Source: Bacteroidales bacterium
GTDB lineage: Bacteria > Bacteroidota > Bacteroidia > Bacteroidales > PXBB01
DNA: 64,000 nucleotides
NCBI GenBank assembly: GCA_028698995.1
Contig: JAQVVM010000003.1
Coordinates: 62,001-126,000 of the forward strand
Direction of reading: 5' to 3'
Shown here: positions 36,057-44,854 of the stretch, piece by piece
How the letters are laid out: each line of letters begins with the position of its first letter
Position numbering within the stretch: the first letter of the stretch is position 1
Position numbers and translations under genes: made by a program
Notes under the pieces: model-generated
The model's database searches: none
Seen by the model: only the letters and a program-made list of their open reading frames with translations
Told to the model about the DNA's origin: nothing

Positions 36057-36086
36057 CAAAGATAAATTATTTTTTTAATCTTCCAA
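36057..36086 (-). promoter_or_regulatory. TTG-N19-TATCTTTG promoter of the ACP gene
   Basis: On the minus strand a TTG (36086-36084) stands exactly 19 bp before TATCTTTG (36064-36057), the full Bacteroidota -33/-7 arrangement. The -7 box ends 23 bp before the ACP ATG and the -33 element lies inside the end of the ketosynthase gene. This would let ACP and the genes below it be expressed separately from the ketosynthase. Confidence 0.55.
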
Positions 36087-37290
36087 TAATCAAAGATGAA
36101 TTTGTACCACCAAATCCAAATGAATTTGACAAAAACATGTTAAAATTGGCATCAACCCTTTTTGCTGAAATATTAAGTTTTTTGCTGAATTCATCAGGTT
36201 CTTCAAAATTAACGTTTGGCGCAATAAAACCATTCTGCATCATCAGTAATGAATAAACAACTTCACTGGCACCTGCCATCCACATTTCATGACCAGTCAT
36301 TGATTTTGTTGAATTAATAAAAGGACGTGATGAACCAAAAATGGCATCAAGGGCTTTGGCCTCATTGGCATCACCCAATGGGGTTGATGTAGCATGTGCG
36401 TTAATGTATTCTATTTGATTTGGGCTCATGTCTGCTTGTTTTAATGCCATTTTTATAGCATCCATGGGGCCTTCAATATCCGGAACGGAAATATGTTTGC
36501 CATCGGATGAAAACCCATATCCGAATACTTCGGCAAGTATAGGTGCACCTCTTTTAACTGCAGCATCATAACTTTCCAAAACCAATGTTGCTGCACCCCC
36601 GCTGGGCACTAGCCCATCTCTGTTTTTGTCGAAAGGTCGTGAGGCTTTTGTAGGCTCTGATTCTCTTTTTGAGAAAGCATTTAGAGCATCAAAATTAGCA
36701 ACACAAAAAAGATTAATTTCTTGTGAACCACCGCAGATAATACGATCCTGGTAACCATGCTTTATAAGGAGATAACTTGTTCCAATGGCATGAGAACCGC
36801 TCGCACAAGCACCACTTATGGTGAAATTTACACCCCTTAACTTCAAGATAACCGATAAATTCATTGTAACCGATGAGTTCATTGATTGAAAAACAGCCCC
36901 GGAACCGGCAAAAGTGGTATCTCTCTTTTCTCGCACAATATCAACGGTTTTTATAACCGCAGGTGTGGAACTGTCGTTGCCAAAAATAATTCCTACAGCA
37001 TTTTGTTCTAAAAAATCACTGTCTATTTGTGCATTTTTCAGGGCTTCTATGGTTGACATATAGGCATATTCACCATGTTCCGACATGTTAACACGCGATC
37101 TGCGATCTATAAGTCCTTTCAAATCAGGGCGCTCTAAAAAGCCTGTTAAGCCCGATTGATATCCATAGGCTTTACGCTCCATATCTAAAACTATTCCCGA
37201 CCGGCCATGATATAATGATTCCTTGACTTCGTCAAGATTTTTACCTATTGTCGAATAAATGCCTGTTCCTGTTATTACAACTCTGTTCAT
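36067..37290 (-). CDS. beta-ketoacyl-ACP synthase (FabF/KAS II type)
   Basis: A 407-residue condensing enzyme. The complete Cys-His-His triad is visible: Cys162 in SGACASGSHA, His299 in NAHATSTPLGD and His334 in KSMTGHEMWMAGA. It therefore should be catalytically active and not the chain-length-factor partner that lacks the cysteine. Sequence style (start MNRVVITGTGIYSTIGKN) is that of ketosynthases from aryl-polyene and related loci in Bacteroidota. No second ketosynthase, ketoreductase or AMP-ligase is nearby. It is the first gene of the ACP cluster. Confidence 0.9.
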   Translation of the reverse strand: MNRVVITGTGIYSTIGKNLDEVKESLYHGRSGIVLDMERKAYGYQSGLTGFLERPDLKGLIDRRSRVNMSEHGEYAYMSTIEALKNAQIDSDFLEQNAVGIIFGNDSSTPAVIKTVDIVREKRDTTFAGSGAVFQSMNSSVTMNLSVILKLRGVNFTISGACASGSHAIGTSYLLIKHGYQDRIICGGSQEINLFCVANFDALNAFSKRESEPTKASRPFDKNRDGLVPSGGAATLVLESYDAAVKRGAPILAEVFGYGFSSDGKHISVPDIEGPMDAIKMALKQADMSPNQIEYINAHATSTPLGDANEAKALDAIFGSSRPFINSTKSMTGHEMWMAGASEVVYSLLMMQNGFIAPNVNFEEPDEFSKKLNISAKRVDANFNMFLSNSFGFGGTNSSLIIGRLKK

Positions 37291-37539
37291 TTTTGTTCTT
37301 GCATTTAATTAAACATTGACATATCGCTTATTGATAATGATAAAATCAACATTACAAAGGTAGATAAAAATAAATATATTAAAACAGTTCTAATTTTGAA
37401 ACAGATATGTTTTTTAAAAGACAAAATTTTCAAAAACAACTATTTTGAAAGATTCTATCTTGTTATTATTCCAAAATTATATTTTTTATTTAACATAATT
37501 TAACAACAAAACCAATATGGATGTAAGTGGGGTAATTAA
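37291..37539. other. 249-bp gap before the ketosynthase cluster
   Basis: AT-rich and without an ORF. It contains the ketosynthase promoter box at 37355-37362 and, at the far end, the 3' end of the M20 peptidase gene. Confidence 0.5.
37355..37362 (-). promoter_or_regulatory. TACCTTTG, -7 box of the ketosynthase cluster
   Basis: On the minus strand reads TACCTTTG, ending 64 bp before the ketosynthase start. A CTG instead of TTG stands 22 bp upstream. Confidence 0.4.
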
Positions 37540-38991
37540 CTAAAAAGACACTGAATCACCCTCAATATTTGTTGAATCAATAAGAATTTTAATAAATTGT
37601 TCAAAAACCATTTGTCCTTCCATCAACTTATCAATTGGTAAATGTTCATTAAAATTGTGAATAGTATTCAGAAGGGCTTTGTTTTTAATTATGGGATTTA
37701 TACCATAAACAGGCACACCTTTATTTCTAAAATAATTATTATCACTTGATGCCGGGAAAAAAATGGGCACCACTCGGGATTTTTTGTAAATGCTTTTAAT
37801 GGCTGTTTCAAATTTTAGAAAAAAATCTTCAGGAATGGTAACAAAAGAGTTAACTTCCTTATCAATAATCTCAATTTTAATACATGGGTCTTTAAGTAAA
37901 GTGCGGATTTCTTGTATAAGTTCATGTTCTTCTCCTGTGGCAAGTAAGCGACAATCTAATGTGGCTTCAATGGATTGAGCTATTTGATTGTGTGCCCCAC
38001 TGGGGTTGTTAATGGAAGTTATGGTAATAGTATTTGCAGAAACTGCATATAAATTTGGATCACTAAGAGAAAACTGTGTAACAAAGGGTTTAAAAATTAT
38101 CCAGTTGATGTTTTGCAAAATAAAACCTTTTAAACCACCTTCAATTTTTCCTATTTCTTTGAACATGCGTCGTGATGCTTTATTGAATTTTATTTGTGGT
38201 ATTCTGTTATTGATACGACTCAAGGCTTCAATCATTATCTGATTCGGGTATTCATCTGGTGTAATGGAGCCATGCGCCAGAGTTTCAAGGTCGAGGGATA
38301 AACGAAGCCAAAGTGTAACTTTTTCAGCTATGGAAATTCCAAAAACAGGTCTTTCTTTAGTGGCTGGCAATATATCACTGATACCGGAGCCGCCTTCTCC
38401 CAAAAACAATACAGCATTGAGCTCATCAAAAAAACTATTAGCAATTATTTTAGATCCTAGATGTCCACCGGTTTCTTCTCCCGAAACAGCCAAAAGAGTA
38501 AAATTATAAGGTAGCTCTCTTTCTTTGGCAATTTCGGAAAAAGATGCCAATGCAAAAAGATGCATGATTCCCAAACCTTTTATATCAAGAGCACCTCTTC
38601 CCCAAACGCTTCCTTCTGTTATAATACCGGAAAAGGGCGGATATTTCCATTTGCTGACATCTCCTTCGGGAACAACATCCAGATGATGGAAAAAAACAAT
38701 ATTGGGTTTTTTCAATTCAAGAGGATACAATGAGGCAGCAAAATTAATACTGCCCCCTGTGTCTGTAAAAATACGTGTATATAGGTTTTTTTCACGACAT
38801 ACATTAAGTAAATACATGCCCGCATCATATTCATTTCCCGAATATGAACGCTGTTGGATATATCGACTTAGAACAATTGCCTGCTCAGGAATACTATCTG
38901 ACAGCGAATTCTGAAATGAACCGGCTGCAAAAACAGAATAACCTGAAATGTGAAAAAAAAACAAAAAGAGAAATCGTATCAACCTATTCAC
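37540..38991 (-). CDS. secreted M20-family zinc carboxypeptidase/amidohydrolase
   Basis: A 483-residue M20 metallopeptidase with a signal peptide (about residues 1-23, ending VFAAG). Metal and catalytic motifs: FFHHLDVVPEG, VWGRGALDIKGLGIMH (the bridging Asp), SGEETGGHLGSK (Glu-Glu catalytic pair), LFLGEGGSG and a late His in NTIHNFNEHLP. The layout is that of the carboxypeptidase S/PM20D1 branch, longer than the cytosolic ArgE/DapE types. Probably periplasmic; releases amino acids from peptides or N-acyl amino acids. No operon partner: 24 bp downstream of the next small gene on the same strand. Confidence 0.88.
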   Translation of the reverse strand: MNRLIRFLFLFFFHISGYSVFAAGSFQNSLSDSIPEQAIVLSRYIQQRSYSGNEYDAGMYLLNVCREKNLYTRIFTDTGGSINFAASLYPLELKKPNIVFFHHLDVVPEGDVSKWKYPPFSGIITEGSVWGRGALDIKGLGIMHLFALASFSEIAKERELPYNFTLLAVSGEETGGHLGSKIIANSFFDELNAVLFLGEGGSGISDILPATKERPVFGISIAEKVTLWLRLSLDLETLAHGSITPDEYPNQIMIEALSRINNRIPQIKFNKASRRMFKEIGKIEGGLKGFILQNINWIIFKPFVTQFSLSDPNLYAVSANTITITSINNPSGAHNQIAQSIEATLDCRLLATGEEHELIQEIRTLLKDPCIKIEIIDKEVNSFVTIPEDFFLKFETAIKSIYKKSRVVPIFFPASSDNNYFRNKGVPVYGINPIIKNKALLNTIHNFNEHLPIDKLMEGQMVFEQFIKILIDSTNIEGDSVSF

Positions 38992-39015
38992 AATAAGTAA
39001 TTCAAGAGAAATAAC

Positions 39016-39354
39016 TTATCGTATTGTAAGCTCCTGAGCTTTTTTACCCATTTTATTACAATTGGCCACAACTTTTACTTTGTCTCCTGCATTTAATACA
39101 CCAATGGTATATACATATAAAGCTGCTTCAAGACTGGATTGTTTTGTTAATGTGATTTTTTCACGTTCAACTCCATTTACAAATATGGTAATTTCATCAA
39201 TGAAATGTGCTTCAACATTGCTTACCTTATGTTTTGCTTCAATAGTAAGTTTTTGATCTGCCCTGGAATAAGTTAAGCGGATTGTTTTTGGCGGGTGTGA
39301 AAATACACTTGTAAAAATGATAATACCTAAAAGGCTTAATAATAACTTTTTCAT
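39016..39354 (-). CDS. small exported beta-sandwich protein
   Basis: A 112-residue protein with a signal peptide (residues 1-19, ending SVFS). The mature part begins HPPKTIRLTYSRADQKL and continues as alternating beta strands, with VSNVEAHFIDEITIFVNG, GDKVKVVANCNKMG and a single cysteine. The HPP start and the His-containing strand resemble small Bacteroidota proteins with a desulfoferrodoxin- or SoxZ-like fold, but I cannot confirm that. It is followed upstream (28 bp) by the 61-residue membrane protein; the two could work together. Confidence 0.6.
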   Translation of the reverse strand: MKKLLLSLLGIIIFTSVFSHPPKTIRLTYSRADQKLTIEAKHKVSNVEAHFIDEITIFVNGVEREKITLTKQSSLEAALYVYTIGVLNAGDKVKVVANCNKMGKKAQELTIR

Positions 39355-39381
39355 AATGAAATGTTTTTAAATGGAACAATA

Positions 39382-39567
39382 TTATTCAAAGAAACTCATA
39401 TAAATAAATGAACCGGCATGTAATGTTGCAAGAATCATGGTAACGATGGCAAAAAAACGATGTTTTTTAAATCCCGCTTTAATTACACGCATGCCAATAA
39501 GAAAAGTAATTAACAGAAATGAATAGGTTGCTATTCCAAGGTAAATTGCTAAATTGTACAAGTCCAT
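39382..39567 (-). CDS. two-helix small membrane protein
   Basis: A 61-residue protein with two transmembrane helices (about 7-29 and 38-57), linked by a basic loop KAGFKKHR. A histidine stands in the loop (KHRFF) and another in the second helix (ATLHAGSF), a spacing reminiscent of half of a cytochrome b561/ferric-reductase-like bundle; heme binding is speculative. It is 28 bp before the small exported protein and has a TAATTTTG box 15 bp upstream. Confidence 0.6.
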   Translation of the reverse strand: MDLYNLAIYLGIATYSFLLITFLIGMRVIKAGFKKHRFFAIVTMILATLHAGSFIYMSFFE

Positions 39568-39581
39568 AATTTATTTTTTAG

Positions 39582-39589
39582 CAAAATTA
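39582..39589 (-). promoter_or_regulatory. TAATTTTG, -7 box of the 61-aa gene
   Basis: On the minus strand reads TAATTTTG, identical to the box before the tRNA gene. It ends 15 bp before the start codon and overlaps the stop of the FkbM-type gene. Confidence 0.35.
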
Positions 39590-40498
39590 CATTTTTTTTG
39601 CTAAAATATGTATGTGTAATTGTTTGAGTTGAGTAATAAAAAATGTTAAATCTACAATTTCTGACAATTTTTTTTCTGACAGGGTTTCGAATAATGTAAA
39701 TTTTTCATTTCGGAGATAAGTCAAAAAATCAAAAGCACCATTTTTATCTAACAAATTATAAAGAGAAGGGTTAAATTCAAAAATCAGGGTGCAATTGTTA
39801 TTTTTAATAAGCTCCTGCATTCCTTTCACAACTTCAAATTCATAACCTTCTGTGTCTATTTTTATAAGTATATTTTTTTGAGTAAAAGATAAAATCCCGT
39901 CAATTTTTTCTGTTTTTACCAACAGTGTTTCAACTTTTTTTTCTTTGTTCCGGATAAGTGAATTTTGCTCAGGAAATAATCCTTTATATAAAAGTTTGTC
40001 ACCTCTTTCAGAACCAGCTGCAAAGTTAAATGCTTTAATATTTGAACAATTATTGAGGTCAATATTACATTCCAACTCAGTAAAAGATAAAGGATCCGGT
40101 TCAAATGAGAAGATCTGCAAAAAAGGATTTATCGATGCTGCTAAAATTGTATAATAACCAATACAGGCGCCAACATCCAGAAAAATATCTTGTTTGGGAG
40201 CTGCATCAATTATATGTGCAGTGATGTCTCTCTCATAGGCACCTGCAGCGTAAAGACTATGACGGTGAAAGTCAGTATTGGGCTGAAATTTCAAAAAAAA
40301 ACTGACTTTACTATCAGGCTTTAGTTTGTATGTATTTGTTTTAAAATTAAGTTTTCTGTTTATTCGGAAATGCAGATACTGAATTTGTTTATAAAGAGGA
40401 TATTTCCCAATATTGAAGGAAAATAAACCTTGAAAAAATCCCGTGTAAAAAGGAGTAAATAATAATTTTAAGAAGAAATAAAAAGGTTTGTTTAGCAT
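39587..40498 (-). CDS. FkbM-family methyltransferase
   Basis: A 303-residue methyltransferase. The FkbM domain (about 90-280) has motif I ILDVGACIGYYTILAAS-like (here FLDVGACIGYYTI), then IFSFEPDPLSFTELECNI, and the later ILIKIDTEGYEFEVVKGM which is the family hallmark. FkbM enzymes O-methylate sugars, lipids or polyketides. It heads an envelope-oriented block together with the second radical SAM gene and the Wzi-like gene on the same strand, but has its own promoter-like box. Substrate unknown. Confidence 0.88.
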   Translation of the reverse strand: MLNKPFYFFLKLLFTPFYTGFFQGLFSFNIGKYPLYKQIQYLHFRINRKLNFKTNTYKLKPDSKVSFFLKFQPNTDFHRHSLYAAGAYERDITAHIIDAAPKQDIFLDVGACIGYYTILAASINPFLQIFSFEPDPLSFTELECNIDLNNCSNIKAFNFAAGSERGDKLLYKGLFPEQNSLIRNKEKKVETLLVKTEKIDGILSFTQKNILIKIDTEGYEFEVVKGMQELIKNNNCTLIFEFNPSLYNLLDKNGAFDFLTYLRNEKFTLFETLSEKKLSEIVDLTFFITQLKQLHIHILAKKM

Positions 40499-40512
40499 AC
40501 CTGCATTTTATA

Positions 40513-40520
40513 CAAAAATA
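40513..40520 (-). promoter_or_regulatory. TATTTTTG, -7 box of the FkbM gene
   Basis: On the minus strand reads TATTTTTG, 14 bp before the start codon. CTG stands 20 bp upstream in place of TTG. Confidence 0.35.
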
Positions 40521-40569
40521 GGGTTTTATTAAGTTTGATGCAGAACGAAATATAAAAATTTATTTCTCA

Positions 40570-42120
40570 TCAAAAAGGCAAAACACCGCTATTCCTGCTT
40601 TGAAAAATATGGGGGAGATGTTTGCCCATATAATGACGGAAATAGCGATGAAGGCTGAAAAAGGTTTTTAAATACGATCCTTGGTACGACATGTGTATCA
40701 GTCCTATCAAACGTATTGGTTTTATAAATATCAAGTTCAATAGTTTTGCAAACAAAATTTGTTTGCTTAGTGATTTACCCAGAGGATTGTCAATGTATTT
40801 TTTTATTAGATAATGACTGTGCCATCCAAAAAGAAATGGCAACATCTTGATTAACTGATTATAATTGTCATTGTCGGGCATGCAAAAATTTTTCTCAAGA
40901 TAGGCATCCGTTTTTTCGGGATGGTCGGCTACAAAACGATCATAGAGCTTTGAACCGGGATAAAATGTTAAAGAAAAAACCCTGATAATATAGGGTTTGG
41001 GAATTTTATCAACAGCTAATAAAGTCTGAATTTTATCTTCTTCTGTTTCATAGGGGTTGTCAACAAGCACATCGTAAAAGGCTGCAACCTTGTGTTTTTT
41101 GAGAATATCTGCAGCTTTGAAAAAATCTTTAGCCATAGATTTTCTTTCATATATATTGATGAGGGTATTGTCGCTGGCACTTTGCAGCCCTACATTAATC
41201 CATGCCAATCCTGCTTTTTTCAAAAGCAAAATTTTTTCTTCTGAAATACTTATGGGAATACTATGCACAATAAGGGGAATATGGATTTTTTGAGCATAAG
41301 CCTCACAAAATTCTTTTAAATAGTCAAGACTACATGATAAAAAACTATCATCTTCAAAGTTGAAAAAATCAAGCTCAGGGTAATCTTTAATGGCTTTTTC
41401 AAGCTCATTTATAATATGTGCAACACTCCTACGGCGTATTAATTTATTATTGTAAAGATTCTTATTGAAATTATTACAACAATAGGTGCATGAATAAGGA
41501 CACCCCCTTGAACTCATAACAGTATATGAATTGCCTGCTGTTTTATCGTATTTTTTAAACAACTTTTTGGTAAGTGGTTTTACTTCATTATTTTCCAGTA
41601 CATAACAATTCACAGGTATATGTTCATAGGGTTCTACCTTATCCAGATTGTTAAGTTGGGGGAAAAGCGGGTTTTTTACAATTCTGCCGTTTTTTTTATA
41701 TGCCAGATTATTTACGGATTCAAACGATAGGTTGTTTTTTAATGCCTCTGCTATTTGAAGAACACTTTGTTCGGATTCTCCTATGGAAACGTAATCTGCA
41801 TATTGAAGACACATTTCAGGGTAAATAGTTGGATGAATACCGCCCCAGATAACGGGAATTCCTGGTAATGAAGAGCGTATAATTGAGGTTATATCCACAG
41901 CCCTGTGATAATCAATAGACATAAGGCTAACTCCAACAAGTGAAGGGTTTAAATCTTTAAAAAAAGCAGAAATGGACTGAATGGATTTATTGCTGTTTCT
42001 ATCAAAATATTTTAAATAGAATAATCTGGAATCATAATTATTGGCAAGCAAATTATAATGAAGAAATTTTAACCCCAATTGCTCTCGGTTATCCTGTAGC
42101 GAAATAAGTAAAATTTTCAT
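40570..42120 (-). CDS. B12-binding-domain radical SAM protein (second)
   Basis: A 516-residue protein. The N-terminal cobalamin-binding-like domain (about 1-140) has PSLVGVSLMSIDYHRAVDI, VIWGGIHPTIYPEMCL and YVSIGESEQS, a pattern of the BchE-like class. The radical SAM motif SSRGCPYSCTYCCNN is near residue 205, followed by FFNFEDDSF and WINVGLQSAS. Unlike the 450-aa paralogue in the ACP cluster it has a longer C-terminal basic extension. A DxHxxG motif is not seen; the GGIHPT segment is present as in related enzymes. Neighbours (FkbM methyltransferase, Wzi-like protein, sugar dehydrogenase) suggest a role in envelope lipid or glycan modification. Reaction unknown. Confidence 0.82.
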   Translation of the reverse strand: MKILLISLQDNREQLGLKFLHYNLLANNYDSRLFYLKYFDRNSNKSIQSISAFFKDLNPSLVGVSLMSIDYHRAVDITSIIRSSLPGIPVIWGGIHPTIYPEMCLQYADYVSIGESEQSVLQIAEALKNNLSFESVNNLAYKKNGRIVKNPLFPQLNNLDKVEPYEHIPVNCYVLENNEVKPLTKKLFKKYDKTAGNSYTVMSSRGCPYSCTYCCNNFNKNLYNNKLIRRRSVAHIINELEKAIKDYPELDFFNFEDDSFLSCSLDYLKEFCEAYAQKIHIPLIVHSIPISISEEKILLLKKAGLAWINVGLQSASDNTLINIYERKSMAKDFFKAADILKKHKVAAFYDVLVDNPYETEEDKIQTLLAVDKIPKPYIIRVFSLTFYPGSKLYDRFVADHPEKTDAYLEKNFCMPDNDNYNQLIKMLPFLFGWHSHYLIKKYIDNPLGKSLSKQILFAKLLNLIFIKPIRLIGLIHMSYQGSYLKTFFSLHRYFRHYMGKHLPHIFQSRNSGVLPF

Positions 42121-42152
42121 CAGGACACAATTAATATTAATTTAAAATTATA

Positions 42153-42160
42153 CAAAATTA
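42153..42160 (-). promoter_or_regulatory. TAATTTTG, -7 box of the second radical SAM gene
   Basis: On the minus strand reads TAATTTTG, ending 32 bp before the start codon. Lies in the 52-bp gap behind the Wzi-like gene. Confidence 0.35.
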
Positions 42161-42172
42161 GTAATAAGGAAA

Positions 42173-43822
42173 TTAAAAACCTACATGAGCACCAAAAGAG
42201 AATGTTCTTTGTGTGCCTTTTAAAAAATCAGGAGAGTAAATACCAAGATCATCCTCTATTTCTGAATAGGAGAAACCTCCAAATAAACGAGTTTTATTAA
42301 AGAGATCGTAAAAAACTTTGAAGGAGTAAGTTTCGTTTTTCCAAATAATTTTATCAAGAAAAGGAGTGGCAGAGGTTGATCCGTTTGATGTGTAGGCATG
42401 TTGTTCTCCCTTTAGGGCTTTTGTATAAGATGCTGAAAAACAAAGCCCCCTTAGAGGTTTATATCCTAGTGCAACAAAATATTCTTCAGCATTCTCTCGC
42501 AAATAATGACCAAGATTATAGGTGTTTGATGCAAAAGTTGTTGTTGAAATGGAATGTCTATAAGTCCATGGGTTTGTGCGCGTATATTCTCCGGTAAGAA
42601 AAAAATTAGAAATAATATTACTAATTTTAAAACCACCCTTGAAAGAAAGTTCATTTCTTTGTTTGTTTTTATCAAACATTGTACTCAGCATGATTTCATC
42701 TATAAAAAGAGTAGCAAATAAATGGGTGTTTGGTATTTGGCGGGAGCTTATATCAAAAAACATCTGTGAATTTTGCCCTCTGTAATTAGAAGTGCTGTTA
42801 AGACTATGATCAACAGATTTATAAAACATTACAGGAATAAGATAAGCAGGTTGGACTCCTATGTCGCTGTAAACTATTGAGTTTCCGAAAGAAAAATCCA
42901 ATCTCTTAAAAGGGGTCAACGTAAAGAGGTTGGCAGCAAGATATTTTTCGTGAAAAACACCACGATACACATTTTGGGAATCATAATAAGAGCGACTGCT
43001 ATCTATAACTTCGGAAACAAGCCATCCGTGAAAATAATCGAATTGCAGCCAATCAGTCGGTTGCAGATGGAGCTTTATATGTGCAAACGAAGGTGTACGT
43101 CCTGAAAAAATATTTGCCCCGTTATAGTTATTACCCCACATAATGTGATCCTTAACAAGACCAAAATGACCCCATTTAAAGCTGTAAATAATACCTCCGC
43201 GCATTTCACTGTAGTCATTACGCCCTGAATTATTGACATTTTTTTTGTAATTTGCCCCCATGCGTTGTGTAAGAAAATCTTCTTTTGCCATTATTTGACT
43301 TTCATTATTGTCAACTAAAGAAGCATATACCGACAGGTGCTTATTTATTTCTCCGAAAGCTTCAGCGCCGTTAAAACGGTGATAAATAAATCCCTTGTTA
43401 TTGCTGAATGCATGAAGCCCCATGACAGGTCTCACGGATAAAAGGAAAATGGAATCTTTATAATGTAAACCGGGAGGATTTAAGGTTATGACGGTATTTT
43501 CCTTTTTTTTAAGCACATCAAAAATAACTGCAGATGGTAAATTATTACAAAGACCATAGTCTTTCATGTAAAAATCAAGTTCAGCTTTTTGTCGTTTATT
43601 TAACTGGTTGCTTTCAGATATTAGTATAAGCTTTTCAGTAATAAACATTCGCGTATATGGTTTTGTAACTGAAACTAATGAAATAATTTGCTCATTGGCC
43701 ATTTCGTCCAAAAAATCATAAATACTATTTTCGTATGGGTTTTCATAGACAACCTGACTTTTTAGAAAGTTTGCTGTGAAAACCAACAAAAAAGAAAACC
43801 AAAGAGCAAAAAATTTTGACAT
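42173..43822 (-). CDS. Wzi-like outer-membrane beta-barrel protein
   Basis: A 549-residue protein with a signal peptide (about residues 1-21, ending FLKSQ). The N-terminal about 100 residues are alpha-helical, followed by a long run of amphipathic beta strands and a C-terminal aromatic end (FGAHVGF), as for outer-membrane barrels. KDHIMWGNNYNGANIFSG and FAHIKLHLQPTDWLQFDYFHGWL match the pattern of capsule-assembly Wzi-family proteins in Bacteroidota, where the WWGP/WGNN region is the landmark. It would anchor or guide surface polysaccharide. Its 3' neighbour is the radical SAM gene; its start overlaps the sugar-dehydrogenase stop by one base. Confidence 0.65.
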   Translation of the reverse strand: MSKFFALWFSFLLVFTANFLKSQVVYENPYENSIYDFLDEMANEQIISLVSVTKPYTRMFITEKLILISESNQLNKRQKAELDFYMKDYGLCNNLPSAVIFDVLKKKENTVITLNPPGLHYKDSIFLLSVRPVMGLHAFSNNKGFIYHRFNGAEAFGEINKHLSVYASLVDNNESQIMAKEDFLTQRMGANYKKNVNNSGRNDYSEMRGGIIYSFKWGHFGLVKDHIMWGNNYNGANIFSGRTPSFAHIKLHLQPTDWLQFDYFHGWLVSEVIDSSRSYYDSQNVYRGVFHEKYLAANLFTLTPFKRLDFSFGNSIVYSDIGVQPAYLIPVMFYKSVDHSLNSTSNYRGQNSQMFFDISSRQIPNTHLFATLFIDEIMLSTMFDKNKQRNELSFKGGFKISNIISNFFLTGEYTRTNPWTYRHSISTTTFASNTYNLGHYLRENAEEYFVALGYKPLRGLCFSASYTKALKGEQHAYTSNGSTSATPFLDKIIWKNETYSFKVFYDLFNKTRLFGGFSYSEIEDDLGIYSPDFLKGTQRTFSFGAHVGF

Positions 43823-44802
43823 TAAATAGGCTTTTTATAAAAAGGATGATATTCTACAGGTTTAAGAGCAAAAGGATGGTAATCGCCCGTAAGTCCAATT
43901 GGTTTGTTGTTTCTAATTTGATAAGCAAGCTCAATACTCGGACGAGCAGAATCAAGTCCAAAGCCTTCGTTGTTGAGTATTTTTTGATAACTGATGGTAT
44001 GTAAATCAGTAAATCCTTCGCTAAATTCAAAACTTTCATTATCAATGCTTAAAACACGGTAAGTACGTTTTCCCTTTTCTTTAATAGCATCAGGAATGAC
44101 ATCATAATCAACAGAAAGATACCACCTGACCTTGGCGTTTTTAAGCTCTAAAAAACCGGCAGCTCTTTTGGGCTCTAATATATTCACTGTGTTTTTCTGA
44201 ACATCACCAAAAATCCAAATAAGCATATCAAAAAAGTGAATACCAATATTTGTAGGAATTCCACCTGATTTTTCATCTTGAGCTTTCCAGCTTGCAAAAT
44301 ACCAATGTCCTCTAGCGGTAATATAAGTAAGATCTATATTGTAAATTTTATCTTTCGGTCCATTGAGAATTTTGTTGCGTAAAGCTATAATACTGGGATG
44401 TAATCGGAGTTGTAAGATGTTAAACACTTTTTTTCCCGTTTTATTTTCAACTTCTGATAAGCCATCCACATTCCAGGGATTTAATACAAGTGGTTTTTCA
44501 CAGATAGTATCAGCACCATGTTTAAGGCCAAAACGAATATGGGAGTCGTGAAGATAGTTTGGTGTGCAAATACTCATATAATCAATAGATAGGCTTGTTC
44601 GTTTCAACTTGTCAATATGTCTGTCAAAGCGTTCAATTTCTGTGAAAAAATCAGCTTCAGGGAAGTAATTGTCAATTTTTCCCACACTGTCATTTTTATC
44701 AAGAGCGGTTACTAAAACATTTCCTGTGTCTTTTATGGCTTTCATGTGTCTGTCGGCAATGTAACCTGCGGCACCTATCAATGCAAAATTCTTTTTAATC
44801 AT
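43822..44802 (-). CDS. Gfo/Idh/MocA-family sugar dehydrogenase (WbpB/WlbA-like)
   Basis: A 326-residue NAD-dependent oxidoreductase. The N-terminal Rossmann fold starts FALIGAAGYIADRHMKAI, with SICTPNYLHDSH and the hallmark EKPLVLN (about residues 97-103). ILQLRLHPSI and NIGIHFFDMLIWIFGD in the C-terminal domain match the WbpB/WlbA branch that oxidises UDP-N-acetylglucosaminuronate at C3 for making di-N-acetylated uronic acids of O-antigens. That assignment is by resemblance; the partner aminotransferase and acetyltransferase are not in this window. One-base overlap with the Wzi-like gene suggests coupled translation and a surface-polysaccharide role. Confidence 0.82.
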   Translation of the reverse strand: MIKKNFALIGAAGYIADRHMKAIKDTGNVLVTALDKNDSVGKIDNYFPEADFFTEIERFDRHIDKLKRTSLSIDYMSICTPNYLHDSHIRFGLKHGADTICEKPLVLNPWNVDGLSEVENKTGKKVFNILQLRLHPSIIALRNKILNGPKDKIYNIDLTYITARGHWYFASWKAQDEKSGGIPTNIGIHFFDMLIWIFGDVQKNTVNILEPKRAAGFLELKNAKVRWYLSVDYDVIPDAIKEKGKRTYRVLSIDNESFEFSEGFTDLHTISYQKILNNEGFGLDSARPSIELAYQIRNNKPIGLTGDYHPFALKPVEYHPFYKKPI

Positions 44803-44854
44803 TTTGATTCACTGGTTTTAATATTAAACATTATTTATGTAAGAAACGAAACTA

